DNA of 64,000 nucleotides. Origin: Flagellimonas eckloniae (GTDB lineage: Bacteria > Bacteroidota > Bacteroidia > Flavobacteriales > Flavobacteriaceae). Where the stretch lies: assembly GCF_001413955.1 (NCBI RefSeq), contig NZ_LCTZ01000002.1, forward strand, positions 744,001 through 808,000, given 5' to 3'. The translations under genes were made by a program, and so were the position numbers. The stretch's first letter is position 1, and each line of letters starts with the position of its first letter. The notes under the pieces were generated by a model, which saw only the letters and a list, made by a program, of their open reading frames with translations, was not told where the DNA came from and made no database searches. Shown piece by piece: positions 17,017-26,276 of the stretch.

Positions 17017-18126
17017 TTAGTTAAGGTATTCAGCTACTTTTTGTTCCAAAGCTGGCCCTCGTAAATCTTTCGCCACTATAACTCCGTTTTCATCCAAAAG
17101 AAAGGCGGCTGGAATGGCATTTATATTATATAATTGCGCTACTGGATCTTGAAAGCGTTTTAAATTGGAAATATGATTCCAAGCAAGTCCATCTGCTTCT
17201 ATTGCATTAGTCCAGTCTTGAGCTCTTGTATCCAATGATACACCAATAACATTTAAGCCTTTATCATGGTATTTGTTATAAACCGAAACAATATTGGGAT
17301 TTTCTGCTCTACATGGCCTGCACCAAGCCGCCCAGAAATCAACTAAGGTTAATTTTCCTTTTACCTCATTGAGTGCCAATACATCTCCATTAGGAGTAGG
17401 CGCAGAAAATTCTGGCGCTATACTGCCAATATCTGTACTTTTTATCTTGTCCAGTTGCTCTTTTAGCTGTTTTGCTGGTTGCAAGGCCTTTATTTCTGGG
17501 GTAAGTGCTTCATACAAAGCTTTTACCTCATCACTGGGAAGCCCTTTGCTCATCATTAAATTTCCTAATATCAATACAGATATCAAGGCATCTGGATTTT
17601 CTTTTGCAAAATCAACATTAAAGGTTTTTACTTCATCTTGGAATTCAATATATTCTTCACGTATTGCAGTAACAGTAGCCGTATCTTGCTTTTGTGAAGC
17701 TGTTCGCATATCTTCCTGCATAGATCTTGCCCGTTCGGATAGCTTTCTGGATTCACTTAAAAAGCCCATAAAAAGCTCGTTTTGGGGAGTACCCTTTAGT
17801 TTTGCGTAACCAAGACTATCTTTTTGAAATTTTAAATCGATATCCCCATTTTCCAAAATAAAAGGAATGTTTCCTCTATTGGACTCCAAGAATATATAAT
17901 GAAGTTTGGGTTCTGCCTGCGTTCCGTTAAAGCTGAAAATTCCATTTTCCACTGTTGTGGTATCGATATCGATTAATTGATTAAGGGAGTCAGTAGTCTT
18001 CAGATAAACCTGGGTGCCATTGTCCAATTCCCCAGTTACCGTGCCATTTAAGTTAAACCCTTCAGGTTTTGAGCTACAAGAAGCTATAAACAGTATCATT
18101 ATGGCAATTCCAAATATTCTTTTCAT
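17017..18126 (-). CDS. TlpA-like thiol-disulfide oxidoreductase lipoprotein with DUF4369
   Basis: About 369 residues: a lipoprotein signal (FIASC lipobox), an N-terminal beta-rich DUF4369-type domain (residues about 25-125), a helical linker, and a C-terminal thioredoxin fold with the redox-active CxxC in WAAWCRPCRAENPN (about residues 268-281) and a cis-proline loop NAIPAAFLLD. Members work in envelope disulfide reduction or in cytochrome c maturation. The upstream TTG at 18135 could also serve as start, but the ATG at 18124-18126 gives MKRIFG directly before the hydrophobic core. It stands alone between two terminators. Confidence 0.9.
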   Translation of the reverse strand: MKRIFGIAIMILFIASCSSKPEGFNLNGTVTGELDNGTQVYLKTTDSLNQLIDIDTTTVENGIFSFNGTQAEPKLHYIFLESNRGNIPFILENGDIDLKFQKDSLGYAKLKGTPQNELFMGFLSESRKLSERARSMQEDMRTASQKQDTATVTAIREEYIEFQDEVKTFNVDFAKENPDALISVLILGNLMMSKGLPSDEVKALYEALTPEIKALQPAKQLKEQLDKIKSTDIGSIAPEFSAPTPNGDVLALNEVKGKLTLVDFWAAWCRPCRAENPNIVSVYNKYHDKGLNVIGVSLDTRAQDWTNAIEADGLAWNHISNLKRFQDPVAQLYNINAIPAAFLLDENGVIVAKDLRGPALEQKVAEYLN

Positions 18127-18172
18127 TTGTTTCAAATTAAGGAGCTAAGATATTCATTACATATCGCATAAA

Positions 18173-18207
18173 AAAGCCCTCGATGCTTTAGAAAAGTCAA
18201 GGGCTTT
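18173..18207 (-). terminator. Hairpin terminator of the outer-membrane protein gene
   Basis: AAAGCCCT (18173-18180) and AGGGCTTT (18200-18207) form an 8-bp stem with a 19-nt loop. On the minus strand the stem is followed by T-rich sequence, 19 nt after the stop at 18226. Confidence 0.65.
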
Positions 18208-18225
18208 AGATTTTACTAACTTTCA

Positions 18226-18720
18226 CTAAAATTGATAGCGTATTCCTAGTGCAATATCAAAATCAAAATCGTTGTCAAAGCCATCATATCCCAATAACCC
18301 AATTTCTGGTCTAAAATCAAGTGACAGGAGTAGGGGAATATCAAAATTATATTCCACACCAATATCACCAGCGGCAAATACAAATAGCCCATCGTTATCA
18401 TCCGAATTAGGTATGGGTTCAAAATCTACGCTTCCCAATCCACCACCAACTCCATAGTACCAATTAAAATTTCCATCCAATTGGTGCACCCACTGGTATA
18501 GTCCAGATAATTTGAAGGCATCAAAAGCCCTGCTATCCCTCCATCCGAGGTTAAATTCTGCTCGATTGTACCGGGAAATGGATTTTTGATAGGAAATTTC
18601 AGCTCCAAAACCATCACTGTCTCCTAACCTAAGTCCCAACGCATGGTTAGAAATGTCTTGTGCATAGGTTGCGAAAGTTGCAAATAAAAAAAGACCTGTA
18701 AATAATGTGGTAATCTTCAT
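18226..18720 (-). CDS. Small outer-membrane beta-barrel protein
   Basis: A 164-residue protein with a 20-residue signal peptide ending TYAQ. It has alternating hydrophobic/aromatic strands such as AEFNLGWRDSRAF and a terminal LGIRYQF ending in phenylalanine, as in outer-membrane beta-barrels assembled by BAM. The family is not identified and no ligand is suggested. It has a dedicated downstream terminator and stands alone. Confidence 0.7.
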   Translation of the reverse strand: MKITTLFTGLFLFATFATYAQDISNHALGLRLGDSDGFGAEISYQKSISRYNRAEFNLGWRDSRAFDAFKLSGLYQWVHQLDGNFNWYYGVGGGLGSVDFEPIPNSDDNDGLFVFAAGDIGVEYNFDIPLLLSLDFRPEIGLLGYDGFDNDFDFDIALGIRYQF

Positions 18721-18749
18721 AAGTTTCTCTATTAGTTAAAAATTAAAGA

Positions 18750-18757
18750 TAGCTTTG
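18750..18757 (+). promoter_or_regulatory. -7 box TAGCTTTG for the FAD/Fe-S oxidoreductase gene
   Basis: A TAnnTTTG match 51 nt upstream of the chosen TTG start. No TTTG -33 element is visible at the usual distance. Confidence 0.45.
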
Positions 18758-18808
18758 TAAGGCTTTCTGACAATAAAACTGAATTAAATAACCAAAAATT
18801 GTTCCAGA

Positions 18809-21724
18809 TTGGATAAATCTTTTTTTAAATCCCTTTCCGAAGAATTACAAGGCGAATTATTTACAGATGACTTAAGTAGGGCCCTTTATGCCACGGATGC
18901 TTCGGTCTATCGAAAAACACCTGTCGCCGTGGTCTATCCAAAGAACAAAGAGGATATTAAAACGTTAATTGCATTTGCAAATAAACAACATATTGGCCTT
19001 ATTCCAAGAACAGCCGGAACCTCTCTGGCAGGGCAATGCGTAGGAACTGGGATTGTGGTGGATGTATCAAAACATTTTACCCAAATTTTGAGCTTGGACA
19101 AAGAGAAGAAACAGGTCAAGGTACAGCCAGGGGTAGTTAGGGATGAATTAAATCAATACTTAAAACCATACGGTCTTTTTTTTGGTCCCAATACATCAAC
19201 ATCAAATAGATGTATGATTGGAGGAATGGTAGGGAACAATTCGTCCGGTACAACTTCAATACAATATGGGGTAACTCGTGATAAGGTAGTTGCTTTGGAA
19301 TGTATTTTGTCTGATGGAAGCGAGACTTTTTTCTCCAATATTGATAAAGAAAAGTTTCTGGATAAAAAGAATCAAAATTCACTGGAAGGGGCCATTTACA
19401 ACAAACTATATGTAGAGCTTTCCAATGCTGAGAATCAAGAAAATATAAAAAAAGAGTTTCCCAAGCCGAGTATCCATAGAAGGAATACGGGTTATGCCGT
19501 GGATGAGCTTTTAAAAAACAAAATTTTTGGTAACGACCAAGATCCAGATTTCAATCTAAGTAAATTATTATCAGGTAGTGAGGGAACTTTGGCTTTTACA
19601 ACTGAAATAACATTACAATTGGATGATTTACCACCTTCTTTATCTGCAATGGTGGCAACTCATTACCATACGTTGGAAGATTGTTTAAGTGATGTGGTTC
19701 CTGTTATGCAACATAATTTGCATACCTGTGAGATGATGGATAGGGTAATTCTTGATTGTACAAAAAATAACAGGGCGCAATTGGCCAACCGATTTTTTGT
19801 GGATGGAGACCCAGCCGGAATTTTAATGTTGGAAGTAAGGGCAGATACTGAAGATGAATTAGAAAAACAGCTTCAAGAATTACTGAAGACCATAAAAAAA
19901 TCTGGCTTAAGCTATGCCAACCCAATTCTAAAGGGAGGAGATATCAACAAAGCTATTGAACTGCGCAAAGCTGGGCTTGGGTTGTTGGGTAATATGGTAG
20001 GAGATCGAAAAGCGGTGGCATGTATTGAAGATACTGCAGTAGCCTTGGAAGACCTTAAGGACTTCATTGGTGAGTTCACCCAGATCATGAAGGGGTATGA
20101 TCAAGATGCGGTGTATTACGCACATGCAGGTGCGGGAGAGCTTCATTTAAGGCCTATCCTAAACCTGAAAAAATCTGAGGATGTTACTTTATTTCGTTCC
20201 ATAACCACAGATGTGGCAAAGTTGACCAAAAAATATAAGGGTAGTTTTAGTGGAGAACACGGGGACGGCATTGTAAGGGCAGAGTTTATTCCATTGATGA
20301 TTGGTCAAGCCAATTATGAATTATTGAAACGGATAAAATCGGTTTTTGACCCAAATAATATTTTCAATCCTGGGAAAATTGTTGATGCTTTTCCAATGGA
20401 TGAATCCCTGCGCTATGAAATTGATAGGGAAGAACCTGTGGTAGATACCTTGATGGATTTTTCGGATAGTGAAGGAATTTTAAAAGCTGCCGAGAAATGT
20501 AATGGTAGTGGAGATTGCAGGAAAAGCCATAACATGGCTGGGGGAATGTGCCCCAGCTATCATGCTACAAAAAATGAAAAAGATACTACCCGTGGCAGGG
20601 CCAACGCCTTAAGGGAATTTTTGACCAACTCTGAAAAGCCAAATCGATTTGACCAAAAAGAACTCAAGGAGGTTTTTGATTTATGTTTGAGTTGTAAGGC
20701 TTGCGCAAGCGAATGCCCCAGCAATGTGGATATTGCAGTATTAAAAGCTGAGTTTTTGTATCAATTTCAAGAAACAAATGGCTATTCGCTGCGGAGTAAG
20801 TTGTTTGCCTACAATACTAAGTTGAATGCTTTTGGAAGTAAAATTCCATGGCTGACAAATGCCTTGTATGAATCAAAAAAATTGGGCGGTCTCCTCAAAA
20901 AAACCTCTGGTGTAGCACCTGAAAGAAGTTTGCCGAAAGTCTATAACTTTAATTTTGAGGGCTTTTTGGACAAATCCAAAAAGGAAAGCGAACCATCTGG
21001 TAAAAAAGTGGTTTTATATATTGATGAGTTCACACAATATCTTGATGTTGAAGTAGGAAAGGATGCCATTGAATTGCTCTGCAAGCTAGGATATGACGTT
21101 CAATTGTTCTTTGGAGAAAGTGGCAGAACATACCTGTCAAAAGGATTTTTAAGACAGGCTAAAAAACTGGTTCATAAAAATCTGGAGAAACTAGAAACAA
21201 TTCTGGAAGAGAATCTTCCTATAGTTGGTTTGGAGCCTTCCGCAATTTTATCTTTCCGAGACGAATATAAAAGACTGCATCACAATAAAAAACAAGCAGA
21301 AAAATTAGCCAGCAATTCTTTTATAATGGAAGAATTTTTGGCGTCAGAAATCCATAAGGGAAATATATCTTCAGATAGTTTTACATTGGAGGAGAGAGTG
21401 GTTAAGATTCATAATCATTGTCATCAAAAAGCACTATCCAATCAAAAAGTGACTTTTGATGTACTTAATTTGCCCAAAAATTATAAGGTTACCATTATTG
21501 CATCAGGATGTTGTGGAATGGCAGGTTCTTTTGGTTATGAAAAGGAGCATTATAAAACAAGCATGCAGGTGGGAGAACTTAAGTTGTTTCCGGCGGTAAG
21601 AAAAAGTTCAGCAGATACCATTGTTGCAGCAAATGGAACAAGTTGTAGGCATCAAATTAAGGATGGGACGAAAAGGGAGGCTCAACACCCAGTATCAATC
21701 TTGCGTCAGGCTTTGAGTATTTAA
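18809..21724 (+). CDS. FAD-linked oxidase fused to a Fe-S oxidoreductase (D-lactate/2-hydroxyacid dehydrogenase type)
   Basis: The 971-residue fusion has an N-terminal FAD PCMH-type domain (RTAGTSLAGQCVGTGIVVD about residues 70-88, GMVGNNSSGTTS about 137-148) and a GlcD-like C-terminal flavin domain with GEHGDGIVRAEF. It then has a ferredoxin segment with cysteines in CNGSGDC, then MC, and CLSCKACASECPSNVD, and finally a CCG-type domain (ASGCCGMAGSFG near residue 895). Such proteins (YdiJ/DLD-like) oxidise D-lactate, D-2-hydroxyglutarate or similar acids at the membrane and pass electrons to quinones; the substrate cannot be set here. The start is TTG (MDKSFFKSL); no in-frame ATG lies nearby. 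Its last 30 bp overlap the end of the convergent LpxH-like gene. Confidence 0.9.
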   Translation: MDKSFFKSLSEELQGELFTDDLSRALYATDASVYRKTPVAVVYPKNKEDIKTLIAFANKQHIGLIPRTAGTSLAGQCVGTGIVVDVSKHFTQILSLDKEKKQVKVQPGVVRDELNQYLKPYGLFFGPNTSTSNRCMIGGMVGNNSSGTTSIQYGVTRDKVVALECILSDGSETFFSNIDKEKFLDKKNQNSLEGAIYNKLYVELSNAENQENIKKEFPKPSIHRRNTGYAVDELLKNKIFGNDQDPDFNLSKLLSGSEGTLAFTTEITLQLDDLPPSLSAMVATHYHTLEDCLSDVVPVMQHNLHTCEMMDRVILDCTKNNRAQLANRFFVDGDPAGILMLEVRADTEDELEKQLQELLKTIKKSGLSYANPILKGGDINKAIELRKAGLGLLGNMVGDRKAVACIEDTAVALEDLKDFIGEFTQIMKGYDQDAVYYAHAGAGELHLRPILNLKKSEDVTLFRSITTDVAKLTKKYKGSFSGEHGDGIVRAEFIPLMIGQANYELLKRIKSVFDPNNIFNPGKIVDAFPMDESLRYEIDREEPVVDTLMDFSDSEGILKAAEKCNGSGDCRKSHNMAGGMCPSYHATKNEKDTTRGRANALREFLTNSEKPNRFDQKELKEVFDLCLSCKACASECPSNVDIAVLKAEFLYQFQETNGYSLRSKLFAYNTKLNAFGSKIPWLTNALYESKKLGGLLKKTSGVAPERSLPKVYNFNFEGFLDKSKKESEPSGKKVVLYIDEFTQYLDVEVGKDAIELLCKLGYDVQLFFGESGRTYLSKGFLRQAKKLVHKNLEKLETILEENLPIVGLEPSAILSFRDEYKRLHHNKKQAEKLASNSFIMEEFLASEIHKGNISSDSFTLEERVVKIHNHCHQKALSNQKVTFDVLNLPKNYKVTIIASGCCGMAGSFGYEKEHYKTSMQVGELKLFPAVRKSSADTIVAANGTSCRHQIKDGTKREAQHPVSILRQALSI

Positions 21725-22591
21725 TTTTTTTTCTTTTTCAATATTTTCCGTTAGCTCCGTCGCATCCATTTCCTTATCCGTTATGGAAGCGATAAGTTCG
21801 GTCATGTCCATGTCCTTAAGGTCCTCATCCACAAAGAAAGGTGACAACTTATCATGATTGTAATGGTAAATCTTCCATCGTTTGAAGGAATATTCCAAAG
21901 CTGTCAAGTTTTCAACCCAATCACCAGAATTTAGATACAAACACTTACCATTTTTGTTTTCGTAAAATTCCTTTTTTGGTTGATGAATGTGCCCGCAGAT
22001 TACATAATCATAATGATTTTCAATAGCGAGGTCCCCTGCAGTCTTTTCAAAGTTGCTTATGTATTTTATGGCACCTTTTACGCTATTTTTGATGCGTTTG
22101 GAAAGGGAATAACGTTCACGTCCCATTTTGGCCAAGCCCCAATTAACCCAGCTGTTTATGCGAATAAGAATATCATAACCGTAGCCTCCCAATTTTGCCA
22201 ACCATTTTGCATTTTGAATGGATACATCAAAAACATCGCCATGAAAAATCCATGCTTTTTTACCGTCCAGATTAAGGACGAGTTTATTAGTGATTTTAAA
22301 ATTTCCCATTGAAGTATTACTGAACTTACGAAGCATTTCATCGTGATTTCCAGTAATATAATAAACCTCTGTGCCTTTGGAGGCCATACCAATGATTCTT
22401 TTAAGAACTTTTAAATGGGATGGAGGAAAATAACGTTTTTTAAACTGCCAAATATCAATGATATCGCCATTTAAAATGAGCTTTTTAGGCTGGATGCTGT
22501 TTAAATATGCAATGAGTTCATCTGCATGACATCCGTAGGTTCCTAAGTGAACATCTGAAATAACAGCTAACTCTATCTTCCTTTTTTTCAA
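21695..22591 (-). CDS. UDP-2,3-diacylglucosamine diphosphatase-like metallophosphoesterase (LpxH-like)
   Basis: Calcineurin-like phosphoesterase with all motif blocks: ISDVHLGTYGCHAD, LNGDIIDIW, TGNHDEMLR, HGDVFD and VICGHIHQPK. These fit LpxH-type enzymes that remove UMP from UDP-diacylglucosamine in lipid A synthesis; in Bacteroidota several paralogues exist and this one may act on other nucleotides. The frame extends to a TTG at 22648, but no ATG is present; I chose the TTG at 22589-22591, giving KKRKIELAVISDVHLG directly after the start, which is where family members usually begin. The 3' end overlaps the convergent FAD oxidoreductase gene by 30 bp. Confidence 0.85.
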   Translation of the reverse strand: MKKRKIELAVISDVHLGTYGCHADELIAYLNSIQPKKLILNGDIIDIWQFKKRYFPPSHLKVLKRIIGMASKGTEVYYITGNHDEMLRKFSNTSMGNFKITNKLVLNLDGKKAWIFHGDVFDVSIQNAKWLAKLGGYGYDILIRINSWVNWGLAKMGRERYSLSKRIKNSVKGAIKYISNFEKTAGDLAIENHYDYVICGHIHQPKKEFYENKNGKCLYLNSGDWVENLTALEYSFKRWKIYHYNHDKLSPFFVDEDLKDMDMTELIASITDKEMDATELTENIEKEKKLNTQSLTQD

Positions 22592-22715
22592 TAGTTTGTA
22601 ATTTCCTACAAAGTAACTGTGAAAGCATAAACTTAAAATCAATTTCAAATCAATAATTTATAAGTATATCGTTAAAAAAACATCAACCAGAATCATTAAA
22701 TGTTACATAAACATT

Positions 22716-22731
22716 AACTGGCAAGCCAGTT
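22716..22731. promoter_or_regulatory. Perfect palindrome AACTGGCAAGCCAGTT before the aroC promoter
   Basis: Seven-bp arms with a 2-bp centre, ending one base before the aroC TTTG box in the divergent lpxH-like/aroC spacer. It could be an operator, or a short hairpin; the T-run behind it is shared with the -33 box. Confidence 0.45.
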
Positions 22732-22761
22732 TTTGAAAACGGTTTAGAACATATACCTTTG
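22732..22761 (+). promoter_or_regulatory. aroC promoter (TTTG, 18 bp, TACCTTTG)
   Basis: TTTG at 22732-22735, 18-bp spacer and TACCTTTG at 22754-22761, 21 nt before the ATG at 22783. Same architecture and spacing as the S24 repressor promoter. Confidence 0.7.
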
Positions 22762-22782
22762 ATGCATATTGAATTTTAGCAA

Positions 22783-23847
22783 ATGGCAGGTAATAGTTTT
22801 GGACATCTTTTTAGGCTTACTTCTTTTGGAGAATCGCATGGCAGGGCACTGGGTGGTGTAATAGATGGTTGCCCAGCAGGGATAGTATTGGATTTGGAAA
22901 AAATTCAATTGGAGTTGAACCGAAGGAAACCGGGACAATCAGCCATTGTTACCCAACGAAAAGAACCGGATACAGTTGAGATATACTCCGGAATTTTTGA
23001 AGGGAAGACGACAGGAACACCCATTGGTTTTGCAATTCATAATACCAATCAAAAATCCAAAGATTATTCCCATATAAAAGACTCGTACAGACCTTCCCAT
23101 GCGGATTATGTTTACGATAAAAAATACGGATTCCGTGACTATCGCGGAGGTGGCCGAAGCTCAGCTAGGGAAACCGCCAGTAGGGTAGTTGCCGGTGCTA
23201 TCGCAAAGCAATTTCTGGGGAACATAAAAATTACTGCCTTCGTGTCACAAGTTGGTGAGATGAAGCTGGACAAGGATTATGCGGATCTTGACTTTTCCAA
23301 AATAGAGGCCAATCCTGTTCGTTGCCCGGATATGGAAATGGCAAAAAAAATGGAAGATTATATAAAATCCATTAAAAAAGAAGGAGATACTATTGGAGGT
23401 GTCATTACCTGTGTCATTCAAAATGTACCAATTGGTTTGGGTGAGCCTGTGTTTGATAAATTACATGCAGAGCTTGGGAAGGCAATGCTGTCCATTAATG
23501 CTGTGAAAGGTTTTGAATATGGCAGTGGTTTTGACGGGGTTCTTATGAAAGGAAGTGAGCACAATGACAAGTTCAATGCAGATGGAACCACTAAAACCAA
23601 TAGAAGTGGGGGTATTCAAGGAGGCATTAGCAATGGAATGGACATCTATTTCAACATAGCGTTTAAACCCGTTGCAACCGTGCTGCAATCGTATGAAACC
23701 ATCAATAAGGAAGGTGAAAAAGTAACTACCCATGGTAAGGGAAGGCATGACCCCTGTGTGGTACCGAGAGCGGTCCCAATTGTTGAGGCTATGGCAGCCC
23801 TAGTTTTGGCCGACTTTACCTTATTATCAAAAACAAACAAAATCTAA
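22783..23847 (+). CDS. aroC: Chorismate synthase
   Basis: It makes chorismate from 5-enolpyruvylshikimate-3-phosphate, using reduced FMN as cofactor. The 354-residue protein has all signature blocks: [18 protein letters not shown] (about 15-32), [19 protein letters not shown] (about 123-141), and [20 protein letters not shown] near the end. Full length, cytosolic, own promoter. The next gene starts 55 nt further with only weak promoter signals, so read-through into the transporter operon is possible. Confidence 0.97.
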   Translation: MAGNSFGHLFRLTSFGESHGRALGGVIDGCPAGIVLDLEKIQLELNRRKPGQSAIVTQRKEPDTVEIYSGIFEGKTTGTPIGFAIHNTNQKSKDYSHIKDSYRPSHADYVYDKKYGFRDYRGGGRSSARETASRVVAGAIAKQFLGNIKITAFVSQVGEMKLDKDYADLDFSKIEANPVRCPDMEMAKKMEDYIKSIKKEGDTIGGVITCVIQNVPIGLGEPVFDKLHAELGKAMLSINAVKGFEYGSGFDGVLMKGSEHNDKFNADGTTKTNRSGGIQGGISNGMDIYFNIAFKPVATVLQSYETINKEGEKVTTHGKGRHDPCVVPRAVPIVEAMAALVLADFTLLSKTNKI

Positions 23848-23902
23848 TACTTTCGTTATTTTTTTCCCTTCAAAATAGTATCTTACTGCGCAAATTCCAA
23901 CT

Positions 23903-25228
23903 ATGCGTAAATTAGAACTACACTGGAAAATCCTAATAGGAATGGTATTAGGTATTGTTTTCGGTTTTGCAATGACCCAAATAAGCGGAGGAAAGGATTT
24001 TGTCTCCGATTGGATTCAACCTCTGGGTACCATTTTCGTCAAACTATTAAAATTAATTGCCATACCATTGATTTTGGCTTCGTTGATCAAAGGGATATCC
24101 GATTTAAAGGACATTTCCAAGTTCAAGAACATTGGTTTACGCACAATTGGCATCTACATGGGAACCACAGTTGTGGCAATTGTTTTGGGTTTATTGCTTG
24201 TAAATATATTGCAACCTGGTGATGGCATTTCAACTGAGACCATAGATAGGCTTACAAATACGTATGCAAGCGATAGTGGGGTAACATCAAAGCTTGAGGA
24301 AGCCACACGGCAGAAGAGTGCGGGCCCCTTAAAATTTTTGGAGGACATGGTTCCCGATAATGCCATAGCTGCGATGAGCAACAATCGTCTCATGTTGCAA
24401 GTGATATTCTTTACCATATTTATGGGGATTTCATTGCTTTTGATAGGGGAGAAGCGGGCAAAACCTTTAAAGGATTTTTTCGATTCCCTTAATGATGTGG
24501 TCCTTAAAATGGTAGACCTGATCATGTTGGTGGCCCCCTATGCTGTCTTTGCCCTATTGGCCAATGTTGTGGTGTCCTCTGGGGATCCAGAGCTTTTGGT
24601 GGCCCTGTTAAAGTATGCTGGGGTTGTTGTTTTGGGATTGTTCCTCATGATTGTTTTTTACACCATTTTGGTAAAATTGCTCACAGGAAAGAACCCGTTT
24701 TGGTTCTTAAAGGAAATAAGTCCGGCGCAATTGTTGGCATTTTCTACCAGTTCCAGTGCGGCCACCTTGCCCGTAACCATGGAAAGGGTGGAGGAGCATA
24801 TAGGAGTTGATAAAGAAGTATCCAGTTTTGTTTTGCCAGTTGGGGCTACAATCAACATGGATGGCACCAGTTTGTACCAAGGAGTTGCAGCTGTTTTTAT
24901 AGCACAAGCTTTGGCTTTTGACCTTCCTCTATCGGGTCAACTGACCATTATTTTAACTGCACTATTGGCATCTATTGGCACCGCAGCGGTACCTGGTGCA
25001 GGAATGGTAATGTTGGTGATTGTATTGGAGTCAGTCGGTTTCCCGGCTGATAAACTTGCCATAGGTCTGGCTTTGATTTTTGCTGTCGACCGTCCGTTGG
25101 ATATGTTTAGGACCGTGGTCAATATTACTGGGGATGCTACCGTTTCAATGCTGGTTGCCAAATCAGTTGGTAAATTGGGCAAACCTCGTGTAAAAGAATG
25201 GGATGACCATTTGGATGAAGTGAAATAA
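23903..25228 (+). CDS. Dicarboxylate/amino acid:cation symporter (DAACS family)
   Basis: A 441-residue inner-membrane transporter homologous to GltP/DctA/GltPh. Characteristic blocks are the serine-rich hairpin AFSTSSSAATLPVTM at about residues 282-296, SSFVLPVGATINMDGTSLYQ with the NMDGT motif (about 306-325), and TALLASIGTAAVPGAG (about 352-367). DRPLDMFRTVVNITGDA in the last helix binds substrate and cation. It imports glutamate, aspartate or C4-dicarboxylates with H+ or Na+. The next gene (ATP-grasp) begins 16 nt downstream, so the transporter may supply the amino acid used by that ligase; this is an inference. Confidence 0.93.
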   Translation: MRKLELHWKILIGMVLGIVFGFAMTQISGGKDFVSDWIQPLGTIFVKLLKLIAIPLILASLIKGISDLKDISKFKNIGLRTIGIYMGTTVVAIVLGLLLVNILQPGDGISTETIDRLTNTYASDSGVTSKLEEATRQKSAGPLKFLEDMVPDNAIAAMSNNRLMLQVIFFTIFMGISLLLIGEKRAKPLKDFFDSLNDVVLKMVDLIMLVAPYAVFALLANVVVSSGDPELLVALLKYAGVVVLGLFLMIVFYTILVKLLTGKNPFWFLKEISPAQLLAFSTSSSAATLPVTMERVEEHIGVDKEVSSFVLPVGATINMDGTSLYQGVAAVFIAQALAFDLPLSGQLTIILTALLASIGTAAVPGAGMVMLVIVLESVGFPADKLAIGLALIFAVDRPLDMFRTVVNITGDATVSMLVAKSVGKLGKPRVKEWDDHLDEVK

Positions 25229-25244
25229 CAAACTATAAAGAGTC

Positions 25245-26276
25245 ATGAATATCTGTTTTTTAATGTATCCGTGGGAAGATATTGATCCGGACAATGATAC
25301 CAGTCTCACCTTAATACATGAATGTGTAAAGCGTAATCATGGGGTTGCCTTATGTACTCCTTCAAATTTGACCATAAGAAACAGTGTTACCAATGCTTTT
25401 TGTACGGTAATCAATAGAATGGAAAAGGTTTCCAACAGTCATAAAACCTTTTACAAACAGGCTAGTATACGCGAAGAGATGCTTCCACTTGCCGGTTTTG
25501 ATGTCATTTTTATGCGTGCAAACCCACCTTTGGACCCGATAATGCTGAACTTTTTGGATTCTGTGAAGGATGATGTGTTTATAATGAACTCTTTGCAAGG
25601 CCTAAGAGAAGCCAACAATAAGTTATATACTGCAGCATTTGGTGATAGCCACAGCAACATTATTCCAGCTACCCATGTGTCCAAAAACAAAAATTATCTG
25701 GTGCGGCAAATAAAGGAGTCTAGCGCAGATAAAATGATATTAAAACCTCTGAATGGTTTTGGGGGTTCAGGAGTTATTTTGATTGAAAAATCGGCAATGA
25801 GCAATATAAAGTCCCTTCTGGATTTTTACATCACAAACTCCGATGGTTCATCAAATTATGTAATACTTCAAGAATATATTGAAGGAGCCGATCAGGGTGA
25901 TGTCCGTATCCTGATTTTAAATGGTGAGCCAATAGGAGCAATGAAGAGGGTACCAGGGAATGATGACCATCGCTCTAATGTTTCGGCTGGAGGATCCGTA
26001 GCCAGACATGCAATGACTAAGCAAGAAAAGGCACTTTGCAAACAAATTGGCCCAAAATTGGTTAAAGACGGACTCTTTTTTGTTGGGATTGATGTAATTG
26101 GTGGCAAACTGGTTGAAGTGAATGTGATGTCACCAGGAGGAATCACCTATATGAATAAAGTCTACAAAACGAAAATACAAAGTAAGGTGATTGATTTTGT
26201 GGAGAGCAAAGTATTGGACAAGCTACAAGCTTTTGACAGAAGATCAAGATTAAGAAGCGAAGTTGAGAATGCATAA
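25245..26276 (+). CDS. Glutathione-synthetase-like ATP-grasp ligase
   Basis: The 343-residue protein has a glutathione-synthetase-type ATP-grasp domain. LKPLNGFGGSGVILIE (about 166-181) is the lysine and glycine loop, followed by VILQEYIEGADQGDVRILI, then MKRVPGNDDHRSNVSAGGS with the substrate-contacting arginines. FFVGIDVIGGKLVEVNVMSPGG carries the metal-binding Asp/Glu/Asn. The N-terminal lid is atypical (PWEDIDPDNDTSL). Ligation of an amino acid to a carboxylate with ATP hydrolysis is inferred; whether it makes glutathione is doubtful given its partners (amidohydrolase and DUF1704 peptidase). It overlaps the next gene by 8 bp (ATGCATAA). Confidence 0.85.
   Translation: MNICFLMYPWEDIDPDNDTSLTLIHECVKRNHGVALCTPSNLTIRNSVTNAFCTVINRMEKVSNSHKTFYKQASIREEMLPLAGFDVIFMRANPPLDPIMLNFLDSVKDDVFIMNSLQGLREANNKLYTAAFGDSHSNIIPATHVSKNKNYLVRQIKESSADKMILKPLNGFGGSGVILIEKSAMSNIKSLLDFYITNSDGSSNYVILQEYIEGADQGDVRILILNGEPIGAMKRVPGNDDHRSNVSAGGSVARHAMTKQEKALCKQIGPKLVKDGLFFVGIDVIGGKLVEVNVMSPGGITYMNKVYKTKIQSKVIDFVESKVLDKLQAFDRRSRLRSEVENA

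Noticed and set aside
21886..21895. GGAATATTCC inside the LpxH-like gene as a fourth operator
   Set aside because: It is one base shorter than GGAAATATTCC and lies in coding sequence far from a promoter.
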